From positions 4,670,001 through 4,734,000 of the forward strand of contig NZ_CP110139.1 in the NCBI RefSeq assembly GCF_025979885.1: a DNA stretch of 64,000 bases, read 5' to 3'. Position 1 is the stretch's first letter; each line of letters opens with the position of its first letter. This document shows, one piece after another, positions 33,816 through 41,662 of this stretch. The notes beneath the pieces are model-generated. The model made no database searches, was not told the DNA's origin, and worked only from the letters and a program-made list of their open reading frames with translations. Source of the DNA: Hymenobacter sp. YIM 151500-1 (GTDB taxonomy: Bacteria > Bacteroidota > Bacteroidia > Cytophagales > Hymenobacteraceae). The position numbers and the translations under genes were made by a program.

Positions 33816-36059
33816 ATGCGTACTCGATTGTATACCTACCTGCCGGCCCTGATGCTGGCGCTGCTACTGGGGCTGCGCGCCCCCGCCCAGGTGCTGACGC
33901 CCACCAAGCTGAGCACTACCCTGAGCAAAACCACCGTGAAAGCCGGCGAAGAGCTGGACCTGGTAGTAAATGCCCGGATGGAAGACACCTGGCACCTCTA
34001 CGCCACCGACTTCGACCCCGACCTAGGGCCCACGGTGTTTACGTTCAGCTTCCCGAAAAGCCCCGCCTACGAGCTGGTAGGGCCGCCCAAGTCCATCGGG
34101 GCCAAGAAGAAATTCGACGACGTATTCAAGGGCGACGTCACCTACTTCGAGAAGACCGGCCAGATTCGGCAGCGCATCCGGGTGTTGCAGCCCGGCCCGC
34201 TTACCATCAAGGCCGGCGTGGAGTACCAGACCTGCACCGACGTGGACGGCCGCTGCATCCCCGGCAGCGAAACCCTTACGTTTGGGCCGCTGGAAGTAAC
34301 CGGCGGCGCCGTGCCACCTGCCCCGGCTGCTACTCCCGCTACCACGGCTCCCAAAGCTGCCCCAGCTCCGGCGTCTGGCGGGCCGGCCACGGCTCCAGCC
34401 CCCACCCCTGCGGCAACCCCTGCCACCGAAACCGCACCAGCTGCTACCACCGCCCCAGAGGCGGCGGCTGCTCCGGTTGCGCCGGCCGTTACGCCGGAGG
34501 TCAGCCCGGCCGCTGCCGCTCCGGCTGCAGTAGCTGCCGCAGCGGTTCCCGCTGGCACCAGCAACCAGCCGGCCGGGGTGGTGCTGAGCTTGTGGAAGTA
34601 TCTGCTGCTAGCTTTCGGAGCCGGGCTGGTGGCTGTGCTCATGCCCTGCGTGTACCCCATGCTGCCCATGACCATTTCGCTGTTTACCAAGCAGAGCCGC
34701 AGCCGCGGCGAAGCCGTAGCCAAAGCGCTGGTCTACGGGCTGTCCATCGTAGCCATCTACACGGGGGTGGGAGTGGTGCTGAGCCTGGTTTTCGGGGCCG
34801 ATGCGGCTAACCTCATCAGCTCCCACTGGCTGCCCAACCTGCTGTCCTTCGTCATTTTCGTGGTGTTCGGCCTGTCGTTTCTGGGGCTGTTTGAAATCAA
34901 TGCCCCCAGCGGCTTGGTAAACAAAGTGGACGCCCAGGCCGATAAGGGTGGCTGGTCGGGGCTGTTCTTTATGGCCGCCACGCTGGTGCTGGTGTCGTTT
35001 TCGTGCACGGTGCCCATTGTGGGGTCGGTGGCCATTGCGGCGGCCAATGGGGAGCTGCTGCGGCCCACGCTGGGCATGCTGGCGTTTTCGGTGGCTTTTG
35101 CCCTGCCCTTCGTGCTGTTCGCCTTGTTCCCCACCTGGCTGAAGTCTATGCCCCGCTCCGGCGGCTGGCTGAACACGCTCAAAGTGACCCTGGGCTTTGT
35201 GGAGCTGGCTATGGCCTTCAAGTTCCTCAGCTCCGCCGACTTGTCGTACCACTGGGGCCTGCTGCCGCGGCCGGTGTTTCTGGCCATCTGGATTGCCCTG
35301 GCCCTGCTGCTGGGCCTCTACCTGCTGGGCCGCTACCGCCTCTCCCACGACAGCGGCGACGCCACGCACGTAACCGTGCCGCGCCTACTGCTGGCGGCGG
35401 GCGTCTTTGCGTTTATGCTGTACCTGATACCGGGTTTGTTTGGGGCGCCGCTTAATGGCCTATCGGCGCTGGTGCCGCCGGCCACGCGCCAGGATTTTGC
35501 CTGGCTGAATTCCGGCGGCGAGTCGGCGGCTCCGGCTACGGCCGCGGCCAACGCGCTGTGCAGTCCGCCCCAGTACGCCAGCCGCCTGGAGCTGCCCCAC
35601 AACCTGCCGGGCTACTTCACCCTGCAAGAAGCCCTGGCCTGCGCCCGGGAGCAAAACAAGCCGGTGTTTGTGGACTTCACGGGCCACAACTGCGGCAACT
35701 GCCGGGTGATGGAAGCAACCGTGTGGAGCGACCCGCAGGTACTTCAGCGCCTGCGCAACGACTTCGTGGTGGTGGCCCTGTACGCCGACGACAAAACCGA
35801 GCTGCCCGCCAGCCAGTGGTACACCTCGGCCCGCGACCAGCGCCTCAAGAAAACCATCGGTGAGCAAAACCTGGACTTCCAGATCAGCCGCTTCAACATG
35901 AACGCCCAGCCCTACTACGTGCTGCTCGACCCCAGCAGCACCCCCGAGCAGCCCCGGCAGCTAACGCCGGCCGTGGCCTATGAGTCGGACATAACCAAAT
36001 TCGTGCAGTTTCTGGACGCCGGCCTGGCCCGCCACCGCCAAGCCACGGCCCGGCGGTGA
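33816..36059 (+). CDS. DsbD-type thiol:disulfide interchange protein
   Basis: 747 residues from the ATG at 33816 (signal peptide MRTRLYTYLPALMLALLLGL). The periplasmic alpha domain (about 30-175) contains YQTCTDVDGRCIP with its redox cysteines. An Ala/Pro/Thr linker of about 80 residues follows, then eight membrane helices with VLMPCVYPMLP (near 277) and SFSCTVPIVG (near 396), then a thioredoxin domain with VDFTGHNCGNCRVME near 625. This is the full DsbD layout passing electrons from cytoplasmic thioredoxin to periplasmic thiols. The linker is much longer than in E. coli. The trxA at 39652 could supply the electrons. Confidence 0.9.
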   Translation: MRTRLYTYLPALMLALLLGLRAPAQVLTPTKLSTTLSKTTVKAGEELDLVVNARMEDTWHLYATDFDPDLGPTVFTFSFPKSPAYELVGPPKSIGAKKKFDDVFKGDVTYFEKTGQIRQRIRVLQPGPLTIKAGVEYQTCTDVDGRCIPGSETLTFGPLEVTGGAVPPAPAATPATTAPKAAPAPASGGPATAPAPTPAATPATETAPAATTAPEAAAAPVAPAVTPEVSPAAAAPAAVAAAAVPAGTSNQPAGVVLSLWKYLLLAFGAGLVAVLMPCVYPMLPMTISLFTKQSRSRGEAVAKALVYGLSIVAIYTGVGVVLSLVFGADAANLISSHWLPNLLSFVIFVVFGLSFLGLFEINAPSGLVNKVDAQADKGGWSGLFFMAATLVLVSFSCTVPIVGSVAIAAANGELLRPTLGMLAFSVAFALPFVLFALFPTWLKSMPRSGGWLNTLKVTLGFVELAMAFKFLSSADLSYHWGLLPRPVFLAIWIALALLLGLYLLGRYRLSHDSGDATHVTVPRLLLAAGVFAFMLYLIPGLFGAPLNGLSALVPPATRQDFAWLNSGGESAAPATAAANALCSPPQYASRLELPHNLPGYFTLQEALACAREQNKPVFVDFTGHNCGNCRVMEATVWSDPQVLQRLRNDFVVVALYADDKTELPASQWYTSARDQRLKKTIGEQNLDFQISRFNMNAQPYYVLLDPSSTPEQPRQLTPAVAYESDITKFVQFLDAGLARHRQATARR

Positions 36060-36071
36060 GGTGGTAAATAG

Positions 36072-36129
36072 TGAGGTGGTGAGTTGTCCTTGCTTCGGCT
36101 CCGGCTCGCAAGGACAACTCACCACCTCA
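36072..36129. repeat. 22-bp inverted repeat between dsbD-like gene and isoaspartyl peptidase
   Basis: TGAGGTGGTGAGTTGTCCTT continues to GC and pairs perfectly over 22 bp with 36108-36129, with a 14-nt loop. No T-run follows, so it could be a weak terminator or an mRNA stabiliser. A 7-bp periodic stretch (AGGTGGT, AAATAGT, GAGGTGG, TGAGTTG) at 36059-36086 overlaps its left arm. Confidence 0.6.
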
Positions 36130-36170
36130 GCACGTATCTTCGGCCTGCACACACGCCCATTCCTGCTGCC

Positions 36171-37328
36171 ATGACGACCCTACCCTCCCGCTTCCGTGCC
36201 GCGCTGCTGTCCGCCCTGCTGCTGGCCGCGCCGGCTTCGCTGCAGGCTCAAGCCTCCACTCCGGCCGCAGCTACTACCGCCCCCGACCCGTCGCGCATAA
36301 CGCTGGTGATTCATGGCGGCGCTGGCACCATCACTCGGGCTAACATGACGCCCGACAAGGAAAAAGCTTACAACGAAGCCCTCAACCAGGCTCTGGACGC
36401 CGGCTACGCTATTCTGAAGCGGGGCGGCACTTCCCTGGATGCCGTGGAGGCTGCCGTGCGCTTCATGGAAGACTCACCCCTGTTCAACGCCGGCAAGGGC
36501 GCGGTATTCACCCACGACGGCCGCAACGAGCTGGACGCCGCCATCATGGACGGCCGCACGCTGGCCGCCGGCTCGGTGGCGGGCGTGACGGTGGTGCGCA
36601 ACCCCATTACGGCCGCCCGCGCCGTCATGGAAAAGTCGGAGCACGTGATGATGGTGGGGCCGGGGGCCGAGCAGTTTGCCCGCGAGAAAGGCCTGGAAAT
36701 CGTGGAGCCCAAATACTTCTACACCGAAGCCCGCTACCAGCAGCTCCAGAAAGCCCTGGCCGAGGAGCGCCGCCCCGGCACCCCCGACCAGCTCAACGCG
36801 CCCTCACAGTCGCAAGTAGCCGCCCCAGCCAAAGCGCCCACCAAAACTAAGGTAAAAGTGAAGCCCGGCAAGCCCCAGGGCAGCGTGCCGCCGTCGTTGA
36901 TTTTCACCGAAGGCAAGAAGTACGGCACCGTGGGCGCCGTGGCCCTCGACCAGTTCGGCAACCTGGCCGCCGCCACCAGCACCGGCGGCATGACCAACAA
37001 GCGCTACGGCCGCGTGGGCGACGCACCCATCATCGGCAGCGGCACCTACGCCGACAACCAGTCCTGCGCCGTGTCGTGCACGGGCTGGGGCGAGTACTTC
37101 ATCCGGGCCACCGTAGCCCGCGACGTGGCCGCCCGCGTGGAGCTGCAGCAGCTGCCGGTGCAGCAGGCCGCCCAGGCCACCATCGACAAAGTAGCCAAGC
37201 TGGGCGGCGACGGCGGCCTGATTGCCGTGGACCGGCAAGGCAACATTGCCATGCCGTTCAACTCCGAAGGCATGTACCGGGCCTACATCCGGGCCACTGG
37301 CGAGCGGCAGGTGCAGATTTATAAGTGA
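36171..37328 (+). CDS. Secreted isoaspartyl peptidase / L-asparaginase (Ntn hydrolase)
   Basis: 385 residues. A signal peptide ends near LQAQA. The plant-type asparaginase fold shows LVIHGGAGTI, the SPLFNAGKGAVFT loop and DAAIMDG. The autocleavage site is G-T253-V-G in KYGTVGAVALD, where Thr253 becomes the nucleophile of the beta chain, followed by STGGMTNKRYGRVGD. A Pro/Lys-rich linker of about 40 residues (SQVAAPAKAPTKTKVKVKPG) stands just before the cleavage site, as is common for the removable alpha-chain tail. It degrades isoaspartyl dipeptides or asparagine, likely in the periplasm. ATG at 36171. Confidence 0.92.
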   Translation: MTTLPSRFRAALLSALLLAAPASLQAQASTPAAATTAPDPSRITLVIHGGAGTITRANMTPDKEKAYNEALNQALDAGYAILKRGGTSLDAVEAAVRFMEDSPLFNAGKGAVFTHDGRNELDAAIMDGRTLAAGSVAGVTVVRNPITAARAVMEKSEHVMMVGPGAEQFAREKGLEIVEPKYFYTEARYQQLQKALAEERRPGTPDQLNAPSQSQVAAPAKAPTKTKVKVKPGKPQGSVPPSLIFTEGKKYGTVGAVALDQFGNLAAATSTGGMTNKRYGRVGDAPIIGSGTYADNQSCAVSCTGWGEYFIRATVARDVAARVELQQLPVQQAAQATIDKVAKLGGDGGLIAVDRQGNIAMPFNSEGMYRAYIRATGERQVQIYK

Positions 37329-37354
37329 CCAGGCCGCGTAGGTAACAATAAGAT

Positions 37355-37388
37355 AAACGCCCCGTGCTAGTTACACGGGGCGTTTTTT
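37355..37388 (+). terminator. Terminator of the isoaspartyl peptidase gene
   Basis: A 12-bp stem AAACGCCCCGTG/CACGGGGCGTTT with a short loop and a T-run. Confidence 0.88.
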
Positions 37389-37491
37389 ATGCTCGACGAT
37401 ATCTTTTCCGCTTAAAAAGCCCGTTCTTTGCACCCGCGTTTACCGGACCAAGCGGGCTCGGGCTGCGGGCCAGGCCAACCGTGTGAAAAGT

Positions 37492-37520
37492 AAAAGGCGG
37501 CACCCACCCAGATGCCGCCT
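37492..37520 (-). terminator. Leftward terminator after the tRNA-like locus
   Basis: On the complement, AGGCGGCA pairs with TGCCGCCT around loop TCTGGGTGGG and is followed by TTTTACTTTT. The loop is identical to that of the neighbouring hairpin at 37530-37558. Confidence 0.75.
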
Positions 37521-37529
37521 CTTGGAAAA

Positions 37530-37558
37530 GAACGTACCCACCCAGATACGCCCTGTTC
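37530..37558 (-). ncRNA. Second hairpin with the same decamer loop
   Basis: On the complement, GAAC and GTA pair with TAC and GTTC, with a bulge AGGGC, around loop TCTGGGTGGG. The stem differs completely from that of the 37495-37520 hairpin, but the 10-nt loop is identical, which suggests conserved function of the loop within one leftward transcript. Confidence 0.45.
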
Positions 37559-37595
37559 TTCCCTCCTCACATGGTCCACCCAATATCACGCGTGC

Positions 37596-37709
37596 TGTAG
37601 AAGAAGGATTCGAACCTTCACGAAGTAGTTAGCCGGCCGCCGGACCAGTTTTTCCCGAATCTTCACCCCCGAGAGAGGAGGGCATGTCTGCCAGTTTCAT
37701 CATTCTACA
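37596..37709 (-). tRNA. Atypical tRNA-like gene, 114 nt, long variable region
   Basis: The complement has a perfect 7-bp acceptor TGTAGAA/TTCTACA, a Leu-type D-arm (TGATGAAACTGGCAGACATG with the GG pair), an anticodon stem CCCTC/GGGGG with loop CTCTCTC, and a perfect T-arm GAAGG-TTCGAAT-CCTTC. The formal anticodon would be CTC (Glu codon GAG), but base 37 is T instead of a purine. Between anticodon stem and T-arm lie 46 nt instead of the 4-5 or about 15-20 of class I and II tRNAs. CCA is not encoded. A -7 box upstream and hairpins downstream support transcription. It could be a degenerate tRNA, a noncanonical long-arm tRNA or another tRNA-like RNA. Confidence 0.55.
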
Positions 37710-37749
37710 AGGTGTAAAACAATCCCTCACCGTTCGTGTTGGATTATGA

Positions 37750-37757
37750 CAAATGTA
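37750..37757 (-). promoter_or_regulatory. -7 box upstream of the tRNA-like gene
   Basis: TACATTTG on the complement fits TAnnTTTG, 40 bp upstream of the tRNA-like 5' end, in an AT-rich stretch. Confidence 0.45.
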
Positions 37758-37866
37758 GTGAGTTGATTGTTATTATAAAATAATTTCAGACATTTGAGGT
37801 GAAATTTACAGTCTTTTTAACAAACACACGCTTTCATTGAAATATAGGTAATTAATCCTTGAAAAA

Positions 37867-38355
37867 ATGGCTCGTAATTATGAACTTGACGACACCGACC
37901 GGAAGATTCTGGCGCTGTTGATTGAAGACGCGAAAATGCCCTACACGGAAATTGCACGGAAAGTGCACGTGTCGGGCGGTACGGTGCATGTGCGCATGGC
38001 CCGGTTGGAGGAGTTGGGAATTGTGCAGGGGGCTACGCTGAAAATAGACTATCAGAAGCTGGGCTATGGCGTGCGCGCCTTTCTCGGCATCTACCTGCAG
38101 AAAAGCTCGGTGTACGAAAGCGTAGTGGAGCAGCTGCGCCAGATTCCGGAGGTGGTCAGCATCGACTTCACCACCGGAGCCTACGGCATCTTCGCCCGCC
38201 TGATTTGCCGCGACACCAACCACCTTCGGGAAGTGCTGCACGAACAAATTCAGCTGATTGAGGGCATTGAGCGCACCGAGACGCTCATTTCCCTCGAAGA
38301 AGCCTTCAACCGGCCCATTCAGCTACAGGAAGCACCGGTGGAGCGCCACGGCTAA
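37867..38355 (+). CDS. Lrp/AsnC-family transcription regulator
   Basis: 162 residues. Residues about 8-60 are the AsnC winged helix (LDDTDRKILALLIEDAKMPY, then EIARKVHVSGGTVHVRMARL as recognition helix). Residues about 70-150 are the RAM ligand domain (GYGVRAFLGIYLQKSSVYES, TGAYGIFARLICRD). It probably forms octameric or larger assemblies sensing amino acids and controlling their metabolism; its targets are unknown. It reads away from the tRNA-like locus, so the AT-rich gap 37758-37866 may hold divergent promoters. A hairpin terminator follows. Confidence 0.93.
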   Translation: MARNYELDDTDRKILALLIEDAKMPYTEIARKVHVSGGTVHVRMARLEELGIVQGATLKIDYQKLGYGVRAFLGIYLQKSSVYESVVEQLRQIPEVVSIDFTTGAYGIFARLICRDTNHLREVLHEQIQLIEGIERTETLISLEEAFNRPIQLQEAPVERHG

Positions 38356-38388
38356 GCTCTTGAGCTATAGTTACGGCGTCATGCATAG

Positions 38389-38425
38389 CCGCCTCTCGTC
38401 CGCAAGCCGGAGGAGAGGCGGTTTT
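38389..38425 (+). terminator. Terminator of the Lrp-family gene
   Basis: A 9-bp stem CCGCCTCTC/GAGAGGCGG with an inner TCCG/CGGA pairing and the tail TTTT. Confidence 0.75.
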
Positions 38426-38561
38426 GTGCGTGAGCAATAACAGCCTTACGGCTGCGTTTTAGCATTATTTTTTTGATGCAGGTAGGCCCATCCTTGGTTA
38501 TAGCGTTGTAACCAGATATATTTCGACCCCCGAGTTGGTAATTTCTCAAGGTCAGTCGTTT

Positions 38562-39527
38562 ATGCGCTTTCGTTACCCTGCATTGCTCGCACTGGCTGCC
38601 GCCGTGCGCCTGGCCCCGGCCCAAAGCCTGCCCGCCGTCTACCTCAACGACCGGGACGGCGCCACCGTGCCCGACAGCGCCACGCACTACCGCATCATCG
38701 ACCGTAAAAACGAGCTGCTCGGCACATATTCCATGCGCGAGTATGCCCTGGATGGCACCTTGCAGCTGCGCGGCATGCTGTCGTCTATTGACCCGCCGGT
38801 GCGCAATGGGCTGTTTACGTGGTACCACGCCGGCGGGGGCAAGGCCGGGCAGGCGCACTACCGCAACGATGAGGCCGACGGCCTGTACGTGGGCTGGTAC
38901 GAAGACGGCCGCGTGAGCCAGCGTGGCGAGTACGCCGATGGGCAGCGGGTGGGCCGCTGGATAACCGTGCACCGCAACGGCCAGAAACGCTCGGAGGGCC
39001 GCTACAACGCCGGCCGGCCGGTGGGAGAGTGGCGCTATTACTACGATACCGGCCAGCTGAGTGCCATTGAAATGCCCGACCGGAAAGGCAAGCCGCTGGC
39101 CCTGGCCTTCTTCAACGAAGACGGGTCGCCGTACATGGGCAAGCTGCATACCCGCGTGCTGCCCGAGTTTCCGGGCGGGCAGGCCGCCCTGCTCAGCTAC
39201 ATAGCCCGTACCACCACATACCCCAAAAACTCCCGGCGCAAAGGCATTACGGGCGCGGTGCACGTGAGCTACATGGTGGGTGAAGACGGCCGCGTAAGCC
39301 AGGTGCGGGTAGTGCGGGGCCTCTCGCCCGATGCCGACCAGGAGGCTCGCCGGGTGGTAGCCAGCCTGCCGGCGTTTCAGCCGGGCCGCGAGTACAACGT
39401 GCCCACAGCCATGACCTTTACCATTCCCATCTATTTCGCGCCTAACTTCTCACTGGTGTCGGGTCTGCGCCCGGCGCAGGTGCCGCCCTCCGAAGCCCGC
39501 GCCGCCGCCCCCGACGACACGTGGTAA
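38562..39527 (+). CDS. MORN-repeat protein with TonB C-terminal domain
   Basis: 321 residues from the ATG at 38562, where MRFRYPALLALAAAVRLAPA gives a signal peptide; an in-frame TTG nine codons earlier is less likely. Residues about 80-175 hold MORN-like repeats (GLYVGWYEDGRVSQRGEYAD, GRWITVHRNGQKRSEGRY, GEWRYYYDTGQL). The C-terminal 110 residues are a TonB-type domain (PEFPGGQAALLSYIARTT, GAVHVSYMVGEDGRVSQVRV). The combination recurs in Bacteroidota proteins annotated as energy transducers, but no membrane anchor other than the signal peptide is visible. The protein at 10196 has a shorter version of the same layout. Confidence 0.8.
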   Translation: MRFRYPALLALAAAVRLAPAQSLPAVYLNDRDGATVPDSATHYRIIDRKNELLGTYSMREYALDGTLQLRGMLSSIDPPVRNGLFTWYHAGGGKAGQAHYRNDEADGLYVGWYEDGRVSQRGEYADGQRVGRWITVHRNGQKRSEGRYNAGRPVGEWRYYYDTGQLSAIEMPDRKGKPLALAFFNEDGSPYMGKLHTRVLPEFPGGQAALLSYIARTTTYPKNSRRKGITGAVHVSYMVGEDGRVSQVRVVRGLSPDADQEARRVVASLPAFQPGREYNVPTAMTFTIPIYFAPNFSLVSGLRPAQVPPSEARAAAPDDTW

Positions 39528-39583
39528 GTAAGCCAAACAGCCTGCCGCCAATACTGATGACGCTAGAAGGTAGGCATCCTTAA

Positions 39584-39629
39584 CCAGCACAAAGCCCCGC
39601 TTCTCTAGAGAAGCGGGGCTTTGTGCTGG
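39584..39629. terminator. 46-bp perfect palindrome between convergent genes
   Basis: CCAGCACAAAGCCCCGCTTC and onward is perfectly self-complementary with no spacer (centre CTCTAGAG). It ends the rightward MORN/TonB gene and the leftward thioredoxin gene. Confidence 0.88.
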
Positions 39630-39651
39630 CTGAAAGCAGCAAAAACAGGGC

Positions 39652-39981
39652 TTAGGCCGTTACCTGGGCGTCTAGCTTTTGGGCTAATACGTGCTTGGGC
39701 ACGGCGCCCACTTGCTTGTCTACAATCTGGCCATTCTTGAACACCAGCAGCGTAGGAATGCTCCGGATGCCGAACTTGGCCGAGGTCTGGGGGTTGGAGT
39801 CTACATCCACTTTGCCCACAATGGCCTTGCCTTCGTACTCGCCGGCCAGCTCTTCTACTACCGGGCCTACCATGCGGCACGGACCGCACCATTCGGCCCA
39901 GAAGTCCACGAGGACGGGTTTATCAGAGTTGATGATCTGGTCGAAGGTAGCATCGGTAATTTCGATGGCTTTATGTCCCAT
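39652..39981 (-). CDS. trxA: Thioredoxin
   Basis: 109 residues, standard thioredoxin size, from the ATG at 39979-39981; an upstream in-frame start would add 15 unlikely residues. It contains VLVDFWAEWCGPCRMVGPVV with the WCGPC active site, the VDVDSNPQTSAKFGIRSIPT cis-proline segment and LLVFKNGQIV. It is the general cytoplasmic disulfide reductant and may feed the DsbD-type protein 4 kb upstream. It is monocistronic. Confidence 0.97.
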   Translation of the reverse strand: MGHKAIEITDATFDQIINSDKPVLVDFWAEWCGPCRMVGPVVEELAGEYEGKAIVGKVDVDSNPQTSAKFGIRSIPTLLVFKNGQIVDKQVGAVPKHVLAQKLDAQVTA

Positions 39982-40176
39982 AACAGTAGGGGTTTTGTTG
40001 AAAGGTGTTGAGCTGTTTACGGTCAACCGGGCCGCAAGGTAGCAGATTGCGTTTCAACAAGCCGCGGGCCGGAAAGTTCACTTCGGCCAGCGTGGCAGTT
40101 CGCTGGCTCAACTGTGCGCTAACCCCGGTAGTGCCGGCCGCGCTCAAGCCGGGCCGCCGGGGCTGGGTGCTACGGC

Positions 40177-40545
40177 TTAGGAATGATACGCCCGGGCGTA
40201 CTCCTGAGCCCGGTGCCGGAGCTTATAGAACACGTACAGGTTAAAGAAGTGCATGGCCCCCAGAATCAGAATGATAGTGCCCACTTTGATGCTGAGCGTT
40301 TCTACGGTTTGCTGGTAGCTGGTAATTGCCCCGGCGCTGCGCAGCGTGAGCGTGGCGTACCCCACGTTGATCAGGTAGAATCCCGTCAGCAGAAGCTTAT
40401 TTACCGAGTCGGCCAACTGCTCGTTGCCGTGGAAGATGTCGATAAGGAACAAGCGGCCATTGGTGAAAAGAGTGCGGGCTACCCACACCGTGAGCAGAAC
40501 CGTAACGGGCAGATACACGCCGTACACCAGAAGATGAAAGTTCAT
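40177..40545 (-). CDS. Small integral membrane protein of unknown function
   Basis: 122 residues with no family recognised. There are about three to four hydrophobic helices (LLVYGVYLPVTVLLTVWVAR, LLLTGFYLINVGYATLTL, VGTIILILGAMHFFNLYVFY) and a charged C-terminal tail (KLRHRAQEYARAYHS) probably in the cytoplasm. Codon use matches the neighbours. A heptameric tract (40554-40588) lies immediately upstream of its ATG. Confidence 0.7.
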   Translation of the reverse strand: MNFHLLVYGVYLPVTVLLTVWVARTLFTNGRLFLIDIFHGNEQLADSVNKLLLTGFYLINVGYATLTLRSAGAITSYQQTVETLSIKVGTIILILGAMHFFNLYVFYKLRHRAQEYARAYHS

Positions 40546-40553
40546 GGCTGTAA

Positions 40554-40588
40554 AGGTTAGAAGTGAGAGGTAAGAAATGAAAAGAATG
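40554..40588. repeat. Heptameric tract 5
   Basis: Five 7-bp units: AGGTTAG, AAGTGAG, AGGTAAG, AAATGAA, AAGAATG, between the leftward membrane-protein gene and the broken epimerase gene. Confidence 0.55.
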
Positions 40589-40615
40589 AGCGCGGAGAAA
40601 GTCAGGAGAGGTGGC

Positions 40616-41548
40616 TCAGGCGAGCTGGGGCAACAGGTTGGCCAGGGCCAGGTCGCAGCTGGGATAGTGGAAGCGAAACCCGGCGGCGAGCAGCCGCTCA
40701 GGCACCACTTTGCGGCTTTTCAGGATCAGCTCGGTTTCGGTGCGTAGCAGCAGGGCGCCCACCTCCAGCAGCCACCGGGGCTGCGGCAGGTGCCAGCGCG
40801 GCCGGAGGTGCTGGTCGAGCAGGCCGTTGAAGTCCGCATTGGGCAGCGGCTGGGGCGCGCACACGTTGAAGACGCCATCCAGCTGGGGCTGGCCCAGCAG
40901 AAACTCCACGGCGCGGCAAAAGTCGACGACGTGCACCCAGCTAATCCACTGCTGCCCGCTGCCCTGCGGAGTGCTCAGGCCCAGCCGCGCCAGCCGGGCC
41001 ATTACTGGCAGGGCGCCACCATCAGCGCCTAGCACAATGGCCGTGCGCAGCACTAAGCGGCGGGTATGGGGCGCGTGGGCTAGCCAAAACTCGGCTTCCC
41101 ACTGCTGCGCTACCTGCTCCGAAAAGCTCTGGCCCGTCAGACCGGTGGCTTCGGTATTGGCCGGCTGCGAGCCGGTGGTGTGCTGGTAGATGGTGGCCGT
41201 CTAGGAGTTTAGCCACACGGCGGGCGGACGGTGGCAGCGGGCAATGGCCTCACCCAACACCCGCGTGCTTTCCGTGCGGCTGTGCAAAATAGCCCGCTTG
41301 TTGGCAGCGTGGTAGCGGCAATCCACCGAGCGGCCAGCTAAGTTGAGTACCACGGCGGCTCCCTCCAGCTCTGCCGCCCAGGGGCCGAGCGTCCGCCCAT
41401 CCCACTGCACCATTCCGGTGGCAGAATCACCGGGTTGCCGGCTCAGGGTCACCACCCGAAATCCCCGATAAGCGAAGTAACGAGCTACATTCCGGCCTAG
41501 AAAACCAGTACCTCCGGCGAGTATCATGGTGGGCTTCTGCATACGCAC
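40616..41548 (-). pseudogene. TIGR01777-family epimerase (SDR39U1-like), interrupted by one amber codon
   Basis: The frame encodes about 310 residues: N-terminal Rossmann motif ILAGGTGFLGRNVARYF, a middle part TATIYQHTTGSQPANTEATG, GQQWISWVHVVDF and the C-terminal DUF1731-like segment VPERLLAAGFRFHYP. Codon 116 is TAG (41201-41203) exactly where relatives carry a Ser in the motif SSTATIY; TCG to TAG is one substitution. No frameshift exists and both halves are otherwise intact. As read it is a pseudogene, unless the amber is suppressed or is a sequencing error. The gene is preceded by an operator that matches the promoter of the adjacent GbsR-type gene, so it was probably that regulator's target. 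Confidence 0.88.
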
Positions 41549-41623
41549 TAAGTGGTTAGATGAGAAAAACTGTGGCCTCCAGCAGCAGACTGATAAAAAG
41601 ACAGGTTATGTGATATTTAATAC

Positions 41624-41641
41624 TTTCAATAAATATTGAAA
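41624..41641. promoter_or_regulatory. Operator copy 1 for the GbsR-like regulator
   Basis: TTTCAATA-AA-TATTGAAA, a perfect 8+8 bp palindrome with a 2-bp spacer, 76 bp upstream of the epimerase start and between it and the regulator gene. It is the same as operator copy 2 except for one spacer base. Confidence 0.75.
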
Positions 41642-41662
41642 CATGCTGGTAAAAAAAGAGGC

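Noticed and set aside
37625..37670. Resemblance of CCGGCTAACTAC in the tRNA-like RNA to a 16S rRNA word
   Set aside because: Only 12 bases match and no flanking rRNA sequence follows; chance is enough to explain it.
37596..37709. tmRNA (ssrA)
   Set aside because: The acceptor and T-arm fit, but the locus is only 114 nt and lacks a tag-peptide frame and the conserved ssrA 5' region; a D-arm and anticodon arm of tRNA type are present instead.
40616..41053. Separate short gene (145 residues) in the epimerase locus
   Set aside because: It is the C-terminal half of the same frame, cut only by the amber codon, and begins in the middle of a domain.
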